Assembly (NCBI RefSeq): GCF_900142125.1
Contig: NZ_FQZT01000007.1
Coordinates: forward strand, 124,001 to 188,000
Direction of reading: 5' to 3'
Length of the DNA stretch: 64,000 nucleotides
From: Malonomonas rubra DSM 5091
GTDB taxonomy: Bacteria; Desulfobacterota; Desulfuromonadia; Desulfuromonadales; Geopsychrobacteraceae
Below the pieces are notes generated by a model. The model was not told the DNA's origin, did no database searches, and saw nothing but the letters and a program-made list of their open reading frames with translations. Position numbers and translations under genes: made by a program. This document shows, piece after piece, positions 27,969 through 36,532 of this stretch. The number at the start of each line of letters is the position of its first letter. The first letter of the stretch is position 1.

Positions 27969-28550
27969 ATGAAAATTATTGCCCTCAATGGCAGCCGCAG
28001 AAAAAAAGGCAATACCAGGATTTTGCTGGAAACCATTTTAAAACCGGCAGCAACGGCTGGCATCGAAACGGAACAGATCTTTCTCGGCGATTATCGCATC
28101 GAAGCCTGCACTGGTTGCGAGGGCTGCAGTAAATCTTGGGATTGCGTCATCAAGGATGACTTTGCCGAGATTATCGCAAAGCTGGATCATGCAGATGGCA
28201 TTGTCTTCGGTTCGCCAACCTACTGGTACACGGTGACTTCAGACATGAAGCGCTTCCTCGACCGCTGCTATAGTTTGATCCAGTTTCCCAAGACCCGTCA
28301 GCAGTGGATCGGCAAGTATCAAAACAGCGGAAAAGTATGCGTGACTGCGGCGGTCTGTGAACAGCATGAAGAAGCCATGATGGGCACGACCCTGACACTG
28401 TTGAGTGATTTTTCTCGCGATATCGGGCTGGAGTTGCTCGATTCGGTTGCTGCACTTCGTTGTTTCGAGGCCGGCAGCATCAAGCAGGAGAGCGCTGTCC
28501 TGCAGCAAGCAGAACTGGCGGGGAACAAACTGGCCCGGCAGAAGAGTTAA
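27969..28550 (+). CDS. Flavodoxin-fold NAD(P)H reductase / iron-sulfur flavoprotein-like
   Basis: The 193-residue protein has the FMN loop LNGSRRKKGNTR (residues 6-17), then YRIEACTGCEGCSKSWDCVIKDD. This is the compact Cys cluster characteristic of the iron-sulfur flavoprotein/MdaB-like group. A GSPTYWYTVTSDMKRFLDR segment closes the FMN site. Whether the cysteines bind an iron-sulfur cluster cannot be decided; the pattern CxxCxxCxxxxxC fits a four-ligand cluster. It is a stand-alone gene between two terminators. Confidence 0.88.
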   Translation: MKIIALNGSRRKKGNTRILLETILKPAATAGIETEQIFLGDYRIEACTGCEGCSKSWDCVIKDDFAEIIAKLDHADGIVFGSPTYWYTVTSDMKRFLDRCYSLIQFPKTRQQWIGKYQNSGKVCVTAAVCEQHEEAMMGTTLTLLSDFSRDIGLELLDSVAALRCFEAGSIKQESAVLQQAELAGNKLARQKS

Positions 28551-28589
28551 GCCTGCAAACACCTTTCGCAGATGTTTGCAGGCGATTTT
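28551..28589 (+). terminator. Intrinsic terminator after the flavoprotein gene
   Basis: 11-bp arms (gcctgcaaaca/tgtttgcaggc) begin immediately after the stop codon and are followed by gattttt. It lies between convergent genes. Confidence 0.85.
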
Positions 28590-28611
28590 TGATCTTTAAC
28601 ACTGAGAAACG

Positions 28612-29913
28612 TTAAGACTCTCTCCCGCTGGATTTCCTGCTCCCGCTACGCCTTCTGCGCGGATCTTCGTCACGACGATTCGCAGCCGCCTTGGCATTGC
28701 CATGGTTGCGGTTATTTCTACGGGGTTTTCCTGGCGGGTGTGGTCTCTTTGTCTGAGCCGGTTCAGCAGCGACATTGGCTGCCGGCTCAAAACCCGTCAC
28801 CGTCAGCTTCGGCAGTTTCCTCTTCAGAAGTTTTTCAATATCCTTGAGCAACTTCATCTCATCGCTTGAAACCAGCGAAACCGCTTCTCCCGCGCGGCCG
28901 GCACGTCCGGTGCGGCCGATACGATGGACGTAGTCTTCGGGAACATTCGGCAGCTCGAAATTGACCACCTGCGGGAGTTGATCGATGTCGAGGCCACGCG
29001 CGGCGATGTCGGTGGCAACCAGCACCCGCACAGCATTCTTTTTGAAATCGGCCAAGGCCTTAGTGCGTGCACCCTGGCTTTTGTTGCCGTGAATCGCGGC
29101 GCTGCTGATACCATCCTTCGCCAGCTGCCCGGCCAGTCGGTTGGCACCGTGCTTGGTCCGCGTAAAAACCAGCACCTGCTGCCAGTTGTTGTTACTGATC
29201 AGGTGCGAGAGCAGGGCGCGCTTACGACTTTTCTCCACCTGGTGGATCGACTGAGTGACCGCCTCGGCAGCAGTATTGCGTCGCGCGACCTCGATCATGG
29301 CCGGCTCGTTAAGCAAGTTATCAGCAAGTTTTTTGATCTCGTTGGAGAAGGTGGCCGAAAACAGTAGGTTCTGCCGTTTTTTTGGCAACAGAGCCAGAAT
29401 TTTGCGGATATCTCGAATGAACCCCATATCGAGCATCCGATCCGCCTCATCCAGCACCAGTATTTCTACCTGGGACAAATCGAGGGTTTTCTGGTTGACA
29501 TGATCGAGCAGTCGGCCCGGCGTGGCGACCAAGACATCGATTCCTTGACGCAGACGGTCGATCTGCGGGCGGATACTGACACCGCCAAAAATTACGCTCG
29601 AGCGCAGCGGCAGAAATTTGCCGTAAGCACTGATGCTCTCTCCCACCTGGGCGGCAAGTTCGCGGGTCGGGGTGAGGACCAGGGCACGCACTGATCGTTT
29701 AGCAGATTGCGGTTGGGCCGCATGTAATCGTTGCAGTAGTGGCAGGGTGAAACCGGCAGTTTTACCGGTGCCGGTCTGGGCGCCAGCGAGTAGATCGCCA
29801 CCTTTGAGGACAACCGGGATCGCCTGGCTTTGAATGGGTGTAGGTTGGCTGTAGCCCTGTTCAGACACAGCACGAAGCAGTTCGGTCGCAAGACCGAGGT
29901 CGTTAAACGTCAT
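28612..29913 (-). CDS. DEAD-box ATP-dependent RNA helicase, RhlE-like
   Basis: The protein has 433 residues from the ATG at 29913; 17 further codons upstream are open but unlike the family. Motifs are the Q-motif [21 protein letters not shown] (I), PTRELAAQ (Ia), TPGRLLDH (Ib), [11 protein letters not shown] (II), SATFS (III), [11 protein letters not shown] (V) and [11 protein letters not shown] (VI). The C-terminal 60 residues are Arg/Lys/Pro-rich ([11 protein letters not shown]), as in RhlE proteins that bind structured RNA. The role is ribosome biogenesis or cold adaptation by family analogy. The long untranslated region before it (to about 30240) could hold a leader. Confidence 0.95.
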   Translation of the reverse strand: MTFNDLGLATELLRAVSEQGYSQPTPIQSQAIPVVLKGGDLLAGAQTGTGKTAGFTLPLLQRLHAAQPQSAKRSVRALVLTPTRELAAQVGESISAYGKFLPLRSSVIFGGVSIRPQIDRLRQGIDVLVATPGRLLDHVNQKTLDLSQVEILVLDEADRMLDMGFIRDIRKILALLPKKRQNLLFSATFSNEIKKLADNLLNEPAMIEVARRNTAAEAVTQSIHQVEKSRKRALLSHLISNNNWQQVLVFTRTKHGANRLAGQLAKDGISSAAIHGNKSQGARTKALADFKKNAVRVLVATDIAARGLDIDQLPQVVNFELPNVPEDYVHRIGRTGRAGRAGEAVSLVSSDEMKLLKDIEKLLKRKLPKLTVTGFEPAANVAAEPAQTKRPHPPGKPRRNNRNHGNAKAAANRRDEDPRRRRSGSRKSSGRES

Positions 29914-30243
29914 GAAATATATAAACTCCGAAAATGGAACCGGCCCATCCGATGCGTTAAACAAAGGAACGGTCTGTAGGCTGGAAACTCTTAGATGGTG
30001 TCAGGGGAATATCGCAAAGAAACTACCGAGAGCACGTACATAGTGCCGACCGATGGGCACAGAGATTTGTGGATATTAGCGGAGCTGTGGGTTAAATGCA
30101 AGAAATATCGCGTTTTTTAAAGATCCGAACGACAAATCAGGCAAACCGGTGCCGCAGTGTGTCCTGAAACGAATCAAGCGAACAAAAAATCCAGCTGGCG
30201 GCCGGACCTCTGTGTCGATGCCAGACGATCACCAATAACAGGC
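29914..30243. other. Intergenic region between helicase and thyX
   Basis: About 330 bp without a credible gene separates two minus-strand genes. It must hold the helicase promoter and 5' leader and the thyX 3' end. I see no clear terminator, no tRNA and no riboswitch signature. An AT-rich stretch (gcgttttttaaagatc) lies near 30110. Confidence 0.45.
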
Positions 30244-31167
30244 CTAAATAAAACCCTTAAACGGCTCTGCAATCCCAAGCTTTTCAACCTTGGCCACAAA
30301 CTCGGACCCTTCCCGAGAGAGCTTGCTGTTCTTGCCGATCCAACCTCTTTCAAGCAACCAGCTTTTAGCTCCTTCGTGGTTGCCGGCAATCAGAAGAGAG
30401 AGCAGGTCCTGGTCCTGCTGAGACAGCGATATCTGCCCCATCCGGTAGTCCATAAAGGCCTCCCAGGTTGCAGGCACCCACTTGCTGACTATTTCCTTGC
30501 CGATAACTTCGGCATATCGGCGGATCTCCAACTGGGCGTGCGGGTCCATGCGCAGGGCAAGAAAATGCAGCAGGTTGTGCAGGTCCATCTCCCAGTAAGC
30601 TTCGGTGTAGGTTGATAACGGCAGATCTTTGCGGGCTTGTTCGCGGGCAACCCCGGCGTCAATCCGATCACGGTAAACAGTGCGGGCGTGCTGGTAAAGT
30701 TCTTGTTCGGCAGCAGTAAGTTTTTCGCCGGTTGCAACAGGCAGAAAATCGCCGCTGCCCTGCTTGTTGTCGGTCGACTGACTGCGCCACTGATCAGCGC
30801 CGGTTTGTACTGCCTGATCGATGGCGAGTGAATAACGGGTGCTGTATTCGTTGACTGAAGCGGTCCGATGGCGGATCCATTGCCGCCATGCGTCCATCGG
30901 CACCCGCAAGTGAAACTTGATCGTACACATCTCAAAAGGGGTGGTATGAAAGTTTCTCAGCAGATAGCGGATGAGCCCGCGGTCTTCTGAAACCTTCTTG
31001 GTTCCTGCACCATAAGAGACCCTGGCCGCCTGAACAACTGAACTGTCATTGCCCATATAGTCAATAACCCGCACAAAACCATCATCGAGAACCGGGAACG
31101 GGATGCCAAGAATGTCGTCCAACTGCGGGCTGACGGGGCGAGAAAGTTTTTCAAATGATGGCTTCAT
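30244..31167 (-). CDS. thyX: FAD-dependent thymidylate synthase
   Basis: The 307-residue flavoenzyme makes dTMP from dUMP using methylene-tetrahydrofolate and NADPH. The ThyX signature RHR-x-x-S-x-NEYSTRY is present (RHRTASVNEYSTRY, about residues 97-110). A conserved HTTPFEMCTIKFHLRVPM region precedes it, and the C-terminal WEMDLHNLLHFLALRMDPHAQLEIR holds the flavin and dUMP contacts. The start is preceded by AAAGGAC. No thyA-like gene is in the window. It appears to be a single gene. Confidence 0.96.
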   Translation of the reverse strand: MKPSFEKLSRPVSPQLDDILGIPFPVLDDGFVRVIDYMGNDSSVVQAARVSYGAGTKKVSEDRGLIRYLLRNFHTTPFEMCTIKFHLRVPMDAWRQWIRHRTASVNEYSTRYSLAIDQAVQTGADQWRSQSTDNKQGSGDFLPVATGEKLTAAEQELYQHARTVYRDRIDAGVAREQARKDLPLSTYTEAYWEMDLHNLLHFLALRMDPHAQLEIRRYAEVIGKEIVSKWVPATWEAFMDYRMGQISLSQQDQDLLSLLIAGNHEGAKSWLLERGWIGKNSKLSREGSEFVAKVEKLGIAEPFKGFI

Positions 31168-31288
31168 GCTTGCGTCCTTTATGACCGTTAGTCATCGGCT
31201 GCGACCTCATGACTGAAACAGATCTGCTGATTTGATGCGTTGCTGGCATTAAAGTTTCGGCCATTGGGATTGGCCTCAAATTCAAAAC

Positions 31289-31690
31289 CTATTCCCAACG
31301 TCCACCGCGGCGACGGCGTAGTTCGATATCGAGAGATTCAACCCGGCCCCGATCGCTGATAAATGAACTCAGCAGCAGGCTGACAAGACTGATAATCAAT
31401 GATCCCAGCAAAGCGTAGCCGAATCCATCAACAACGAGCCCTCCGATAACTCCAGAAGTCATCAGCAACAGCACGGCATTGATGACAAAAGTGAACAAGC
31501 CGAGGGTTAATACATTGATCGGCAGGGTCAGAATAAACAGGATCGGTCGAAAAAAGGCATTGAGAAAACCCAACACCAAGGCGGAAACCAGGGCTGTTCC
31601 ATAGCCATCAACATGAATACCCGCAAAAAGATGAGCGGAGATCATAATAGCAACAGACAGGATCAGCCAACGAAGGATAAGTCCTTTCAT
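31289..31690 (-). CDS. Phage holin superfamily IV / YvlD-like membrane protein
   Basis: The 133-residue protein has four predicted membrane segments (about residues 5-23, 31-51, 57-78 and 88-108) and the NAFFRPILFILTLPINVLTLGLFTFVINA segment that marks the YvlD/holin-IV family. The C terminus is Arg-rich (LRRRRGGRW) and cytoplasmic. The name holin is historical; no phage genes surround it, and YvlD-type proteins are linked to envelope stress in other bacteria. It lies 15 bp upstream of the aldo/keto reductase stop on the same strand, so it could be the second gene of that transcript. Confidence 0.85.
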   Translation of the reverse strand: MKGLILRWLILSVAIMISAHLFAGIHVDGYGTALVSALVLGFLNAFFRPILFILTLPINVLTLGLFTFVINAVLLLMTSGVIGGLVVDGFGYALLGSLIISLVSLLLSSFISDRGRVESLDIELRRRRGGRWE

Positions 31691-31705
31691 AAGTAAACGA
31701 CCTCT

Positions 31706-32875
31706 TTACTGTTGTGGAGTAAAAGTCTCTGCCACCCGCTTCAACTCATCCGGTATCGCAATGTTTTGCGGGCAGTGCTGCAGACATTGGCCACATTCGG
31801 TACATTGATCGGCACGTGCTCCGGGCTCCAGAGTCATGTTAAACAAAGCCCGGGCCAGGTGACGGCTGCCGTCGCTGTCGAACTTGTGATATTCGTTGTA
31901 AAGGGACAGGTTGCCGGGGATATTGACCCCGACCGGGCAGGGCATGCAGTAGCCGCACTTGGTGCAGGGCACCCGCTGCTTGCTACGGTAGATCTCCTTC
32001 ACCTGCTCGACCCGCGCCAGCTCATCTGCCGTCAGCGAGTCGGCGTAGCCTTCAGCGGCAATTTTCAGATTTTCTTCCGCCTGCGATGCTTCGGTCATAC
32101 CGCTAAGCAGTGTTGTGACACGGGCATCGTTCCACAACCAGCGCAGCGCCCATTCGGCGTGACTGCGTTTGGTCTCTGCCCCGGCAAAAACGGCTTCAGC
32201 CTCTTCCGGCAATTTCCCCGCCAGGTTACCGCCCCGCAGCGGCTCCATGATGACGATTCCCAGACCTTTTTCCGCCGCGTATTCCAAGCCTGCTTTTCCG
32301 GCCTGGGTCTCTTCGTCCAGATAGTTGTACTGGATTTGACAGAAATCCCAGTCATAGGCATCGACGATCGGTTGAAACTGTTCCGGATTTTCGTGATAGG
32401 AGAACCCGGCCCGCTTGATTTTACCATCGGCCAGCGCCTTGTCGAGAAAATCGAGCACCTTGTGCTGTTGCAGGTTGGCCCAGAAATTTTTGTTCAGCGC
32501 GTGCAGCAGATAATAATCGATGCTGGCAGTCTGCAGCCGCTCCAGCTGATGATCGAGAATCCGCTCCATATCGTCATGACTCTGTATCAGCCACGACGGT
32601 AGTTTTGTGGCAATCTTCACCTTTTCACGGTAACCGCCTTTGAGCGCCCGACCAACAAAAGGCTCCGACTCCCCTGGCACAGTCATATCGTTGCCGTGGT
32701 AAGGATAATCTGTATCGACATAATTGACCCCGGCATCGATGGCGTTGCGCAGTAACGGAATCGCCAGCTCGTCGTTGATCTTACTGGTGTCACCGTCGAT
32801 GATCGGCAGGCGCATGCAACCGAATCCGAGGATCGAAACTTCGTCGCCACATTTGCCCATTTTCCTGTAAAGCAT
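31706..32875 (-). CDS. Aldo/keto reductase with C-terminal ferredoxin-like [4Fe-4S] domain
   Basis: The 389-residue protein is a TIM-barrel aldo/keto reductase (GFGCMRLP at residues 17-24; NYVDTDYPYHGN with the catalytic Asp/Tyr). A C-terminal extension has two cysteine sets, CTKCGYCMPCPVGVNIP and CTECGQCLQHCPQNIAIP. These are two classical [4Fe-4S] motifs, so the enzyme can probably accept or donate electrons through ferredoxin as well as NAD(P)H. This family is common in strict anaerobes. Start: GGAGGAG before the ATG. Substrate unknown. Confidence 0.92.
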   Translation of the reverse strand: MLYRKMGKCGDEVSILGFGCMRLPIIDGDTSKINDELAIPLLRNAIDAGVNYVDTDYPYHGNDMTVPGESEPFVGRALKGGYREKVKIATKLPSWLIQSHDDMERILDHQLERLQTASIDYYLLHALNKNFWANLQQHKVLDFLDKALADGKIKRAGFSYHENPEQFQPIVDAYDWDFCQIQYNYLDEETQAGKAGLEYAAEKGLGIVIMEPLRGGNLAGKLPEEAEAVFAGAETKRSHAEWALRWLWNDARVTTLLSGMTEASQAEENLKIAAEGYADSLTADELARVEQVKEIYRSKQRVPCTKCGYCMPCPVGVNIPGNLSLYNEYHKFDSDGSRHLARALFNMTLEPGARADQCTECGQCLQHCPQNIAIPDELKRVAETFTPQQ

Positions 32876-33056
32876 CGACTCTCCTCCGCAAAGATCTTTC
32901 GCCAGATCTTGGTCTGATAGGCCATTTTAGCAGAGCAGGCTGAATTGTCCGACACAGATTTCCCAGACATGTTCCTGCCGATAACTTGCCTGTTTCTATT
33001 TCGGCTTTTGTGTATTAACCTTTGGGCGGTGCAATCCTAGTGTTAAAGGAGCAAAT

Positions 33057-33500
33057 ATGCCTGCCGACAACCTTAAATGTCCCAACTGCAACACCGTTGT
33101 TAAAGCCTACCGCAATCCTTTTCCAACTGTTGATATCATCATCCGGCAGGAAGGCAAAATTGTCCTGATCAAACGGAAAAACGAACCCTTCGGCTGGGCG
33201 CTGCCCGGTGGTTTTGTTGATTACGGTGAAAGCTTCGAGCAGGCCGCCGTGCGTGAAGCGAAAGAAGAAACGGCCCTGACACTGAAAAACCTGCAGCAGT
33301 TTCGCGCTTATTCCGACCCCGCTCGTGACCCGCGACAACACAACATCTCGCTGGTTTTCACCGCGGACGGCGAAGGGCTGTTGTGCGGGGGTGACGATGC
33401 AGCACAGGCGCAGCTGTTCAGCCTAAACGATCTGCCAAAGCTCTGCTTCGACCACGCTGAAATTCTGGAAGATTACCGTCAATCACTCTCGGCGGATTGA
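33057..33500 (+). CDS. Nudix hydrolase
   Basis: The 147-residue protein has a short N-terminal zinc-knuckle-like start (LKCPNCNTVV) and then a Nudix fold with the box G-x5-E-x7-REAKEET (GFVDYGESFEQAAVREAKEETAL). The last Gly of the classical box is Ala. This type hydrolyses nucleoside diphosphate-linked substrates; the particular substrate (ADP-ribose, NAD, oxidised nucleotides) is not clear. It starts with AAAGGAG 5 bp before the ATG and converges with the tautomerase gene. Confidence 0.9.
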   Translation: MPADNLKCPNCNTVVKAYRNPFPTVDIIIRQEGKIVLIKRKNEPFGWALPGGFVDYGESFEQAAVREAKEETALTLKNLQQFRAYSDPARDPRQHNISLVFTADGEGLLCGGDDAAQAQLFSLNDLPKLCFDHAEILEDYRQSLSAD

Positions 33501-33507
33501 CATCGAA

Positions 33508-33906
33508 TCAATCCGCCAGCGGATCCTCTCCCTCCTGCCAGCTTGCCAGATACCTTTCCAGCAGATGAAAATCCTCACCCTTGTGCTCCGTCAGGGTAAC
33601 GTACATCTGCTCTTTCGGAAGGTTCCAGCGATCCTCGATCAGGTCCATAAAACCGAGGCAGAGGGTGCGGCGCTGCTCCATTGTCCGTCCCTCGCGGATA
33701 TCGGCATTGACCACCGCGATCCCCTTCTTCGGCTCGTCGGCCCGGCCGATCGACAGATTGTACGTGCCATACTCGCGGATCGATATGCTAATGTGGTCGG
33801 TGCCGGTGTCCATCACATCGGAAAACAGCTGACGAACATCTTCGGCAAACTCGATCTTATCACTGTCGGTCAGGCTACGGTTAAATTCGAATTGCAGGTG
33901 TGGCAT
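33508..33906 (-). CDS. Tautomerase/MIF superfamily protein
   Basis: The protein has 132 residues from the ATG at 33906, which has AGGAG 5 bp upstream. Pro2, the catalytic base of the tautomerase/MIF fold, becomes N-terminal after Met removal (M-PHLQFEFNRSL). The pattern ADIREGRTMEQRRTLCLGFMDLI and ..MYVTLTEHKGEDFHLL fits the longer tautomerase-like proteins. The longer upstream frame is not family-like. Possible activities are keto-enol tautomerisation or a dehalogenase-like reaction; no pathway context is visible. Confidence 0.85.
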   Translation of the reverse strand: MPHLQFEFNRSLTDSDKIEFAEDVRQLFSDVMDTGTDHISISIREYGTYNLSIGRADEPKKGIAVVNADIREGRTMEQRRTLCLGFMDLIEDRWNLPKEQMYVTLTEHKGEDFHLLERYLASWQEGEDPLAD

Positions 33907-34105
33907 GGGGACTCCTATCCTCTTTTGCAGCAAATAAACTCCGATAAAGATCTGTCGCGGCACGACATGATCTGCCAGTACGATTCGCTCTCCAACAATT
34001 AAAGCATCATTCAGCGAAGCTACAACTGCAGGGGGAGAAAGAGAAAAATTGGGGAGACAGATCACCAGTAGAAAAACAAAGAACTTTGCCTGGCGGGCGA
34101 TCGAG

Positions 34106-34140
34106 AAATAAAAAAGCCTCTCGAAATTCGAGAGGCTTTT
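34106..34140 (-). terminator. Intrinsic terminator of the receiver-like gene
   Basis: In the minus direction, 14-bp arms (aaaagcctctcgaa/ttcgagaggctttt) nearly meet and are followed by a T-rich run (cttttttattt). It lies 12 bp after the stop of the minus-strand receiver-like gene. Confidence 0.9.
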
Positions 34141-34151
34141 CCCGCTACACC

Positions 34152-34565
34152 TCAGTGTAACGTTCGATAGACAATCTGACTGAAATCTTCAATCAGGAAA
34201 GGCTTGTTTATAATCCGCTCACTGGCAATCTTGCGCCCACACTCGGTTTCCAGCTGAGTATCATGAACACTGGAAAACAAGGTCTTTGCCTGCGGATAAA
34301 ACTCACGCACCCGCTGAACAATTTCTTTGCTCTCGCGGATTGGAGCCGCTCCATCCAGAATCAGGAGATCAATCTGCTGCAACACATCTTCGCGGCAGCA
34401 CAATTCCTGTTGGCTCGAGGCAGTTACAACTTGATAGTTCAATTTTTCCAGTACGTCCTTGCCGAGTCGCCGCAAATTCTCTTCACGCTCAACCAGAAGA
34501 ACCGTTTCACCGTTGCCGAAGACAAGCGTGTTGAAACTCAGGGGTCTATTTTTCGCTGACAACAT
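34152..34565 (-). CDS. Degenerate response-regulator receiver protein
   Basis: The protein has 137 residues from the ATG at 34565 (GAGG nearby). The fold is a receiver domain, but the acidic pair normally found as DD after the first strand reads VEREE, while the phospho-acceptor strand keeps Asp (LILDGAAP) and the conserved Lys is in NKPF. With the Mg-binding acidic pocket altered it may not be phosphorylated normally. It has no output domain. The upstream region (34566-34700) is AT-rich and may hold its promoter. Confidence 0.8.
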   Translation of the reverse strand: MLSAKNRPLSFNTLVFGNGETVLLVEREENLRRLGKDVLEKLNYQVVTASSQQELCCREDVLQQIDLLILDGAAPIRESKEIVQRVREFYPQAKTLFSSVHDTQLETECGRKIASERIINKPFLIEDFSQIVYRTLH

Positions 34566-34757
34566 TCTCTTAAACCTCGAAAAGTTATAAATGAGTTTCC
34601 CCCTTCCTGAATACCAATAAATATAAATATTGAGATATATGCTTGTCAATATTTTTAATACTCTTTCATATTTCTTCCCAACCTCTTAAAAACTCCGGAA
34701 TCCTTGCTTCGATCATGGCAACCGGTTAAGGTGTGCAGCAGTTTTCAGGAGCAAGCC

Positions 34758-35291
34758 ATGAGCAAAAAAACCAACGTCCGCAATATGTTGCTGCGTTATC
34801 AGAAAGAGCGTCAGAAGAACGTCCTGGCCAAGCCGGGGGAGCATCAATTTCTTTTGGTGCTTGACCACCTCAAACCTGGCTTTAACGTGCCGAAAATCTT
34901 TCGCAGCGCTGAAGCTTTCGGGGCAGCGGGAATCCACCTTGTCGATATCGGCCCCTTTGATCCCGCACCCGCCAAAGGGTCGTTCCGCAAAGTACCGGCG
35001 ACATTCCATGATGATTTCGAAAGCTGCTATCAACAGTTAAGAGAGGACGGCTACCAGCTGTTCAGACTGGCGCCGGATGCAGAAGAGAGTTTGTGCAACT
35101 GCCAACTGCCGGAAAAGAGTGCTTTTATCCTCGGCCACGAGGAGTTCGGCTGCAGCTTCGAACCAGCAGAGTTCCCCGCAATTAGGTCATTGAGCATCCC
35201 GCAATATGGCAGTGTGCAAAGTTTGAACGTGTCAGTGGCGTCATCAGTTGTGATGTACGAGTACGTGCGACAGTTTCAACCAGAAAGCTGA
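34758..35291 (+). CDS. TrmH/SpoU family RNA 2'-O-methyltransferase
   Basis: The protein has 177 residues from the ATG at 34758 (AGGAG 8 bp upstream). It has the SPOUT knot motifs: motif 1-like KPGFNVPKIFRSAEAFG, motif 2 FILGHEEFG and motif 3 SIPQYGSVQSLNVSVASSVVMYE. Such enzymes methylate the 2'-OH of a tRNA or rRNA nucleotide using S-adenosylmethionine. The target nucleotide is not predictable from sequence alone. Its stop codon abuts the stop of the convergent RRM gene with no base between. Confidence 0.9.
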   Translation: MSKKTNVRNMLLRYQKERQKNVLAKPGEHQFLLVLDHLKPGFNVPKIFRSAEAFGAAGIHLVDIGPFDPAPAKGSFRKVPATFHDDFESCYQQLREDGYQLFRLAPDAEESLCNCQLPEKSAFILGHEEFGCSFEPAEFPAIRSLSIPQYGSVQSLNVSVASSVVMYEYVRQFQPES

Positions 35292-35627
35292 TCAAGAGCG
35301 TCTGCGCCCCCGGCCTGTCGACCGCCTGCGCGTTGTGGTTTCTTCCTGCTCAAGCGTCTTCTCCGGCTTATCCTTGGCCGCAGAAACGCGGATACAGCGG
35401 TCGATCAGCAGGGCGCCATCGAGGGTCTGCACGGCATCTTTCGCTTGTGCATCGGTGCCCATGCGAACAAAGGCACGCCCCGTGAACTTGCCGCTGCGCT
35501 GATCGGTCAGCAGCTTGACGCTTTTCACCTCGCCGCAAACGGCAAACAATTTGCGTAAATCCTCTTCACCCGCCTCGAAGGAGATCTCGCCAACGAACAG
35601 ATCTTTATTTTTGGCCCGGTTTTTCAT
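35292..35627 (-). CDS. RRM-type RNA-binding protein
   Basis: The 111-residue protein has one RNA-recognition motif: RNP2 in LFVGEISFEA and RNP1 in GRAFVRMG, about residues 8-85. A short charged tail rich in Arg (RRRSTGRGRRR) follows. Small glycine/arginine-tailed RRM proteins occur in cyanobacteria and Desulfuromonadales and are often cold-induced. Its start overlaps the stop of the RbgA gene by 4 bases (ATGA), so the two are translationally coupled. A role in rRNA handling alongside the GTPase is inferred. Confidence 0.9.
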   Translation of the reverse strand: MKNRAKNKDLFVGEISFEAGEEDLRKLFAVCGEVKSVKLLTDQRSGKFTGRAFVRMGTDAQAKDAVQTLDGALLIDRCIRVSAAKDKPEKTLEQEETTTRRRSTGRGRRRS

Positions 35628-36496
35628 AAATCCTCTTCTTTGTCAGGTGCAGCTTCCACAACAATGTCGCTCGGTCTTTCCAGGCTGATGCGACCGATCT
35701 TGCCGCTACGCAGCTCGCGTAGCAACAGCTCGGCAGCACGATGCAGGTCGACATCTCCGCCGCTGACCAGACAGCCACGCCGGCGGCCAATCTCTTCCAG
35801 CAGCTCCACTGAGCCGGCAGGTAACTCCTGCAACTTGTATCGCTTCTGCAGTAGCGGCTGATAGCGCTCAGCGAGATAGGCAGCCGTCTCCATAGCAACC
35901 GCCGTCGTATCGAAAGCGTTATCACCAATCGCACCGCTGGCAGCAAGGCGACAAGCGCCAGCCTGATTTTCCAGTACTGGCCAGAGTAAACCCGGGGTAT
36001 CGGACAGCAGGATACCATTCCGCAAGTCGATCTGCTGCGGGCAGGTGGTGATCGCCGGCTTGTCGCCGACACGAGCAATTTTTTTCCCGGCCAGGGTATT
36101 GATCAGGGTCGACTTGCCAACATTCGGAATGCCGATAATCATCACCCGCAGTGGTTTCTGCCCCTTGTTACCCCGGTTCGGCACCAGTTTGCGGCAGAGT
36201 TTTGGCAACAGGCCGACATTGCGCCGGTCGGTCGCCTCCAGCGGCAGCGCACGCACCGACTGCTGCTTGTCGAAATGCGTCACCCAGGCTTTGGTGATGG
36301 TCGGGTCGGCCAGGTCGCTTTTGTTCAACACTTTTATACAAGGCTTATCTTTACGCAGCCTTTCCAGCAGCGGATTCGAGCTACTGTCAGGCAAACGGGC
36401 ATCGAGGACCTCGATAAACAGGTCGATACTCGGCAATACTTCAATAATCTGAGCCCGGGCTTTTTTCATATGCCCCGGGTACCAGTCGATAATCAT
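35624..36496 (-). CDS. ylqF: Ribosome biogenesis GTPase YlqF/RbgA
   Basis: The 290-residue protein is a circularly permuted GTPase. It opens with the hallmark IDWYPGHMKKAR, then G4 LNKSDLAD precedes G1 GIPNVGKST (Walker A) and G3 SDTPGLL. A C-terminal RNA-binding region follows. RbgA acts in late assembly of the 50S subunit. The start has GGAGAG upstream. It is the first gene of a pair with the RRM protein, consistent with a ribosome-assembly theme. Confidence 0.94.
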   Translation of the reverse strand: MIIDWYPGHMKKARAQIIEVLPSIDLFIEVLDARLPDSSSNPLLERLRKDKPCIKVLNKSDLADPTITKAWVTHFDKQQSVRALPLEATDRRNVGLLPKLCRKLVPNRGNKGQKPLRVMIIGIPNVGKSTLINTLAGKKIARVGDKPAITTCPQQIDLRNGILLSDTPGLLWPVLENQAGACRLAASGAIGDNAFDTTAVAMETAAYLAERYQPLLQKRYKLQELPAGSVELLEEIGRRRGCLVSGGDVDLHRAAELLLRELRSGKIGRISLERPSDIVVEAAPDKEEDL

Positions 36497-36532
36497 CTCA
36501 TCTCTCCAAAAATTCTCGTTCCTTGATGGTGC

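Noticed and set aside
31289-31690. Prophage remnant suggested by the holin-like name
   Set aside because: No other phage-type gene is nearby and YvlD-type proteins are ordinary membrane proteins.
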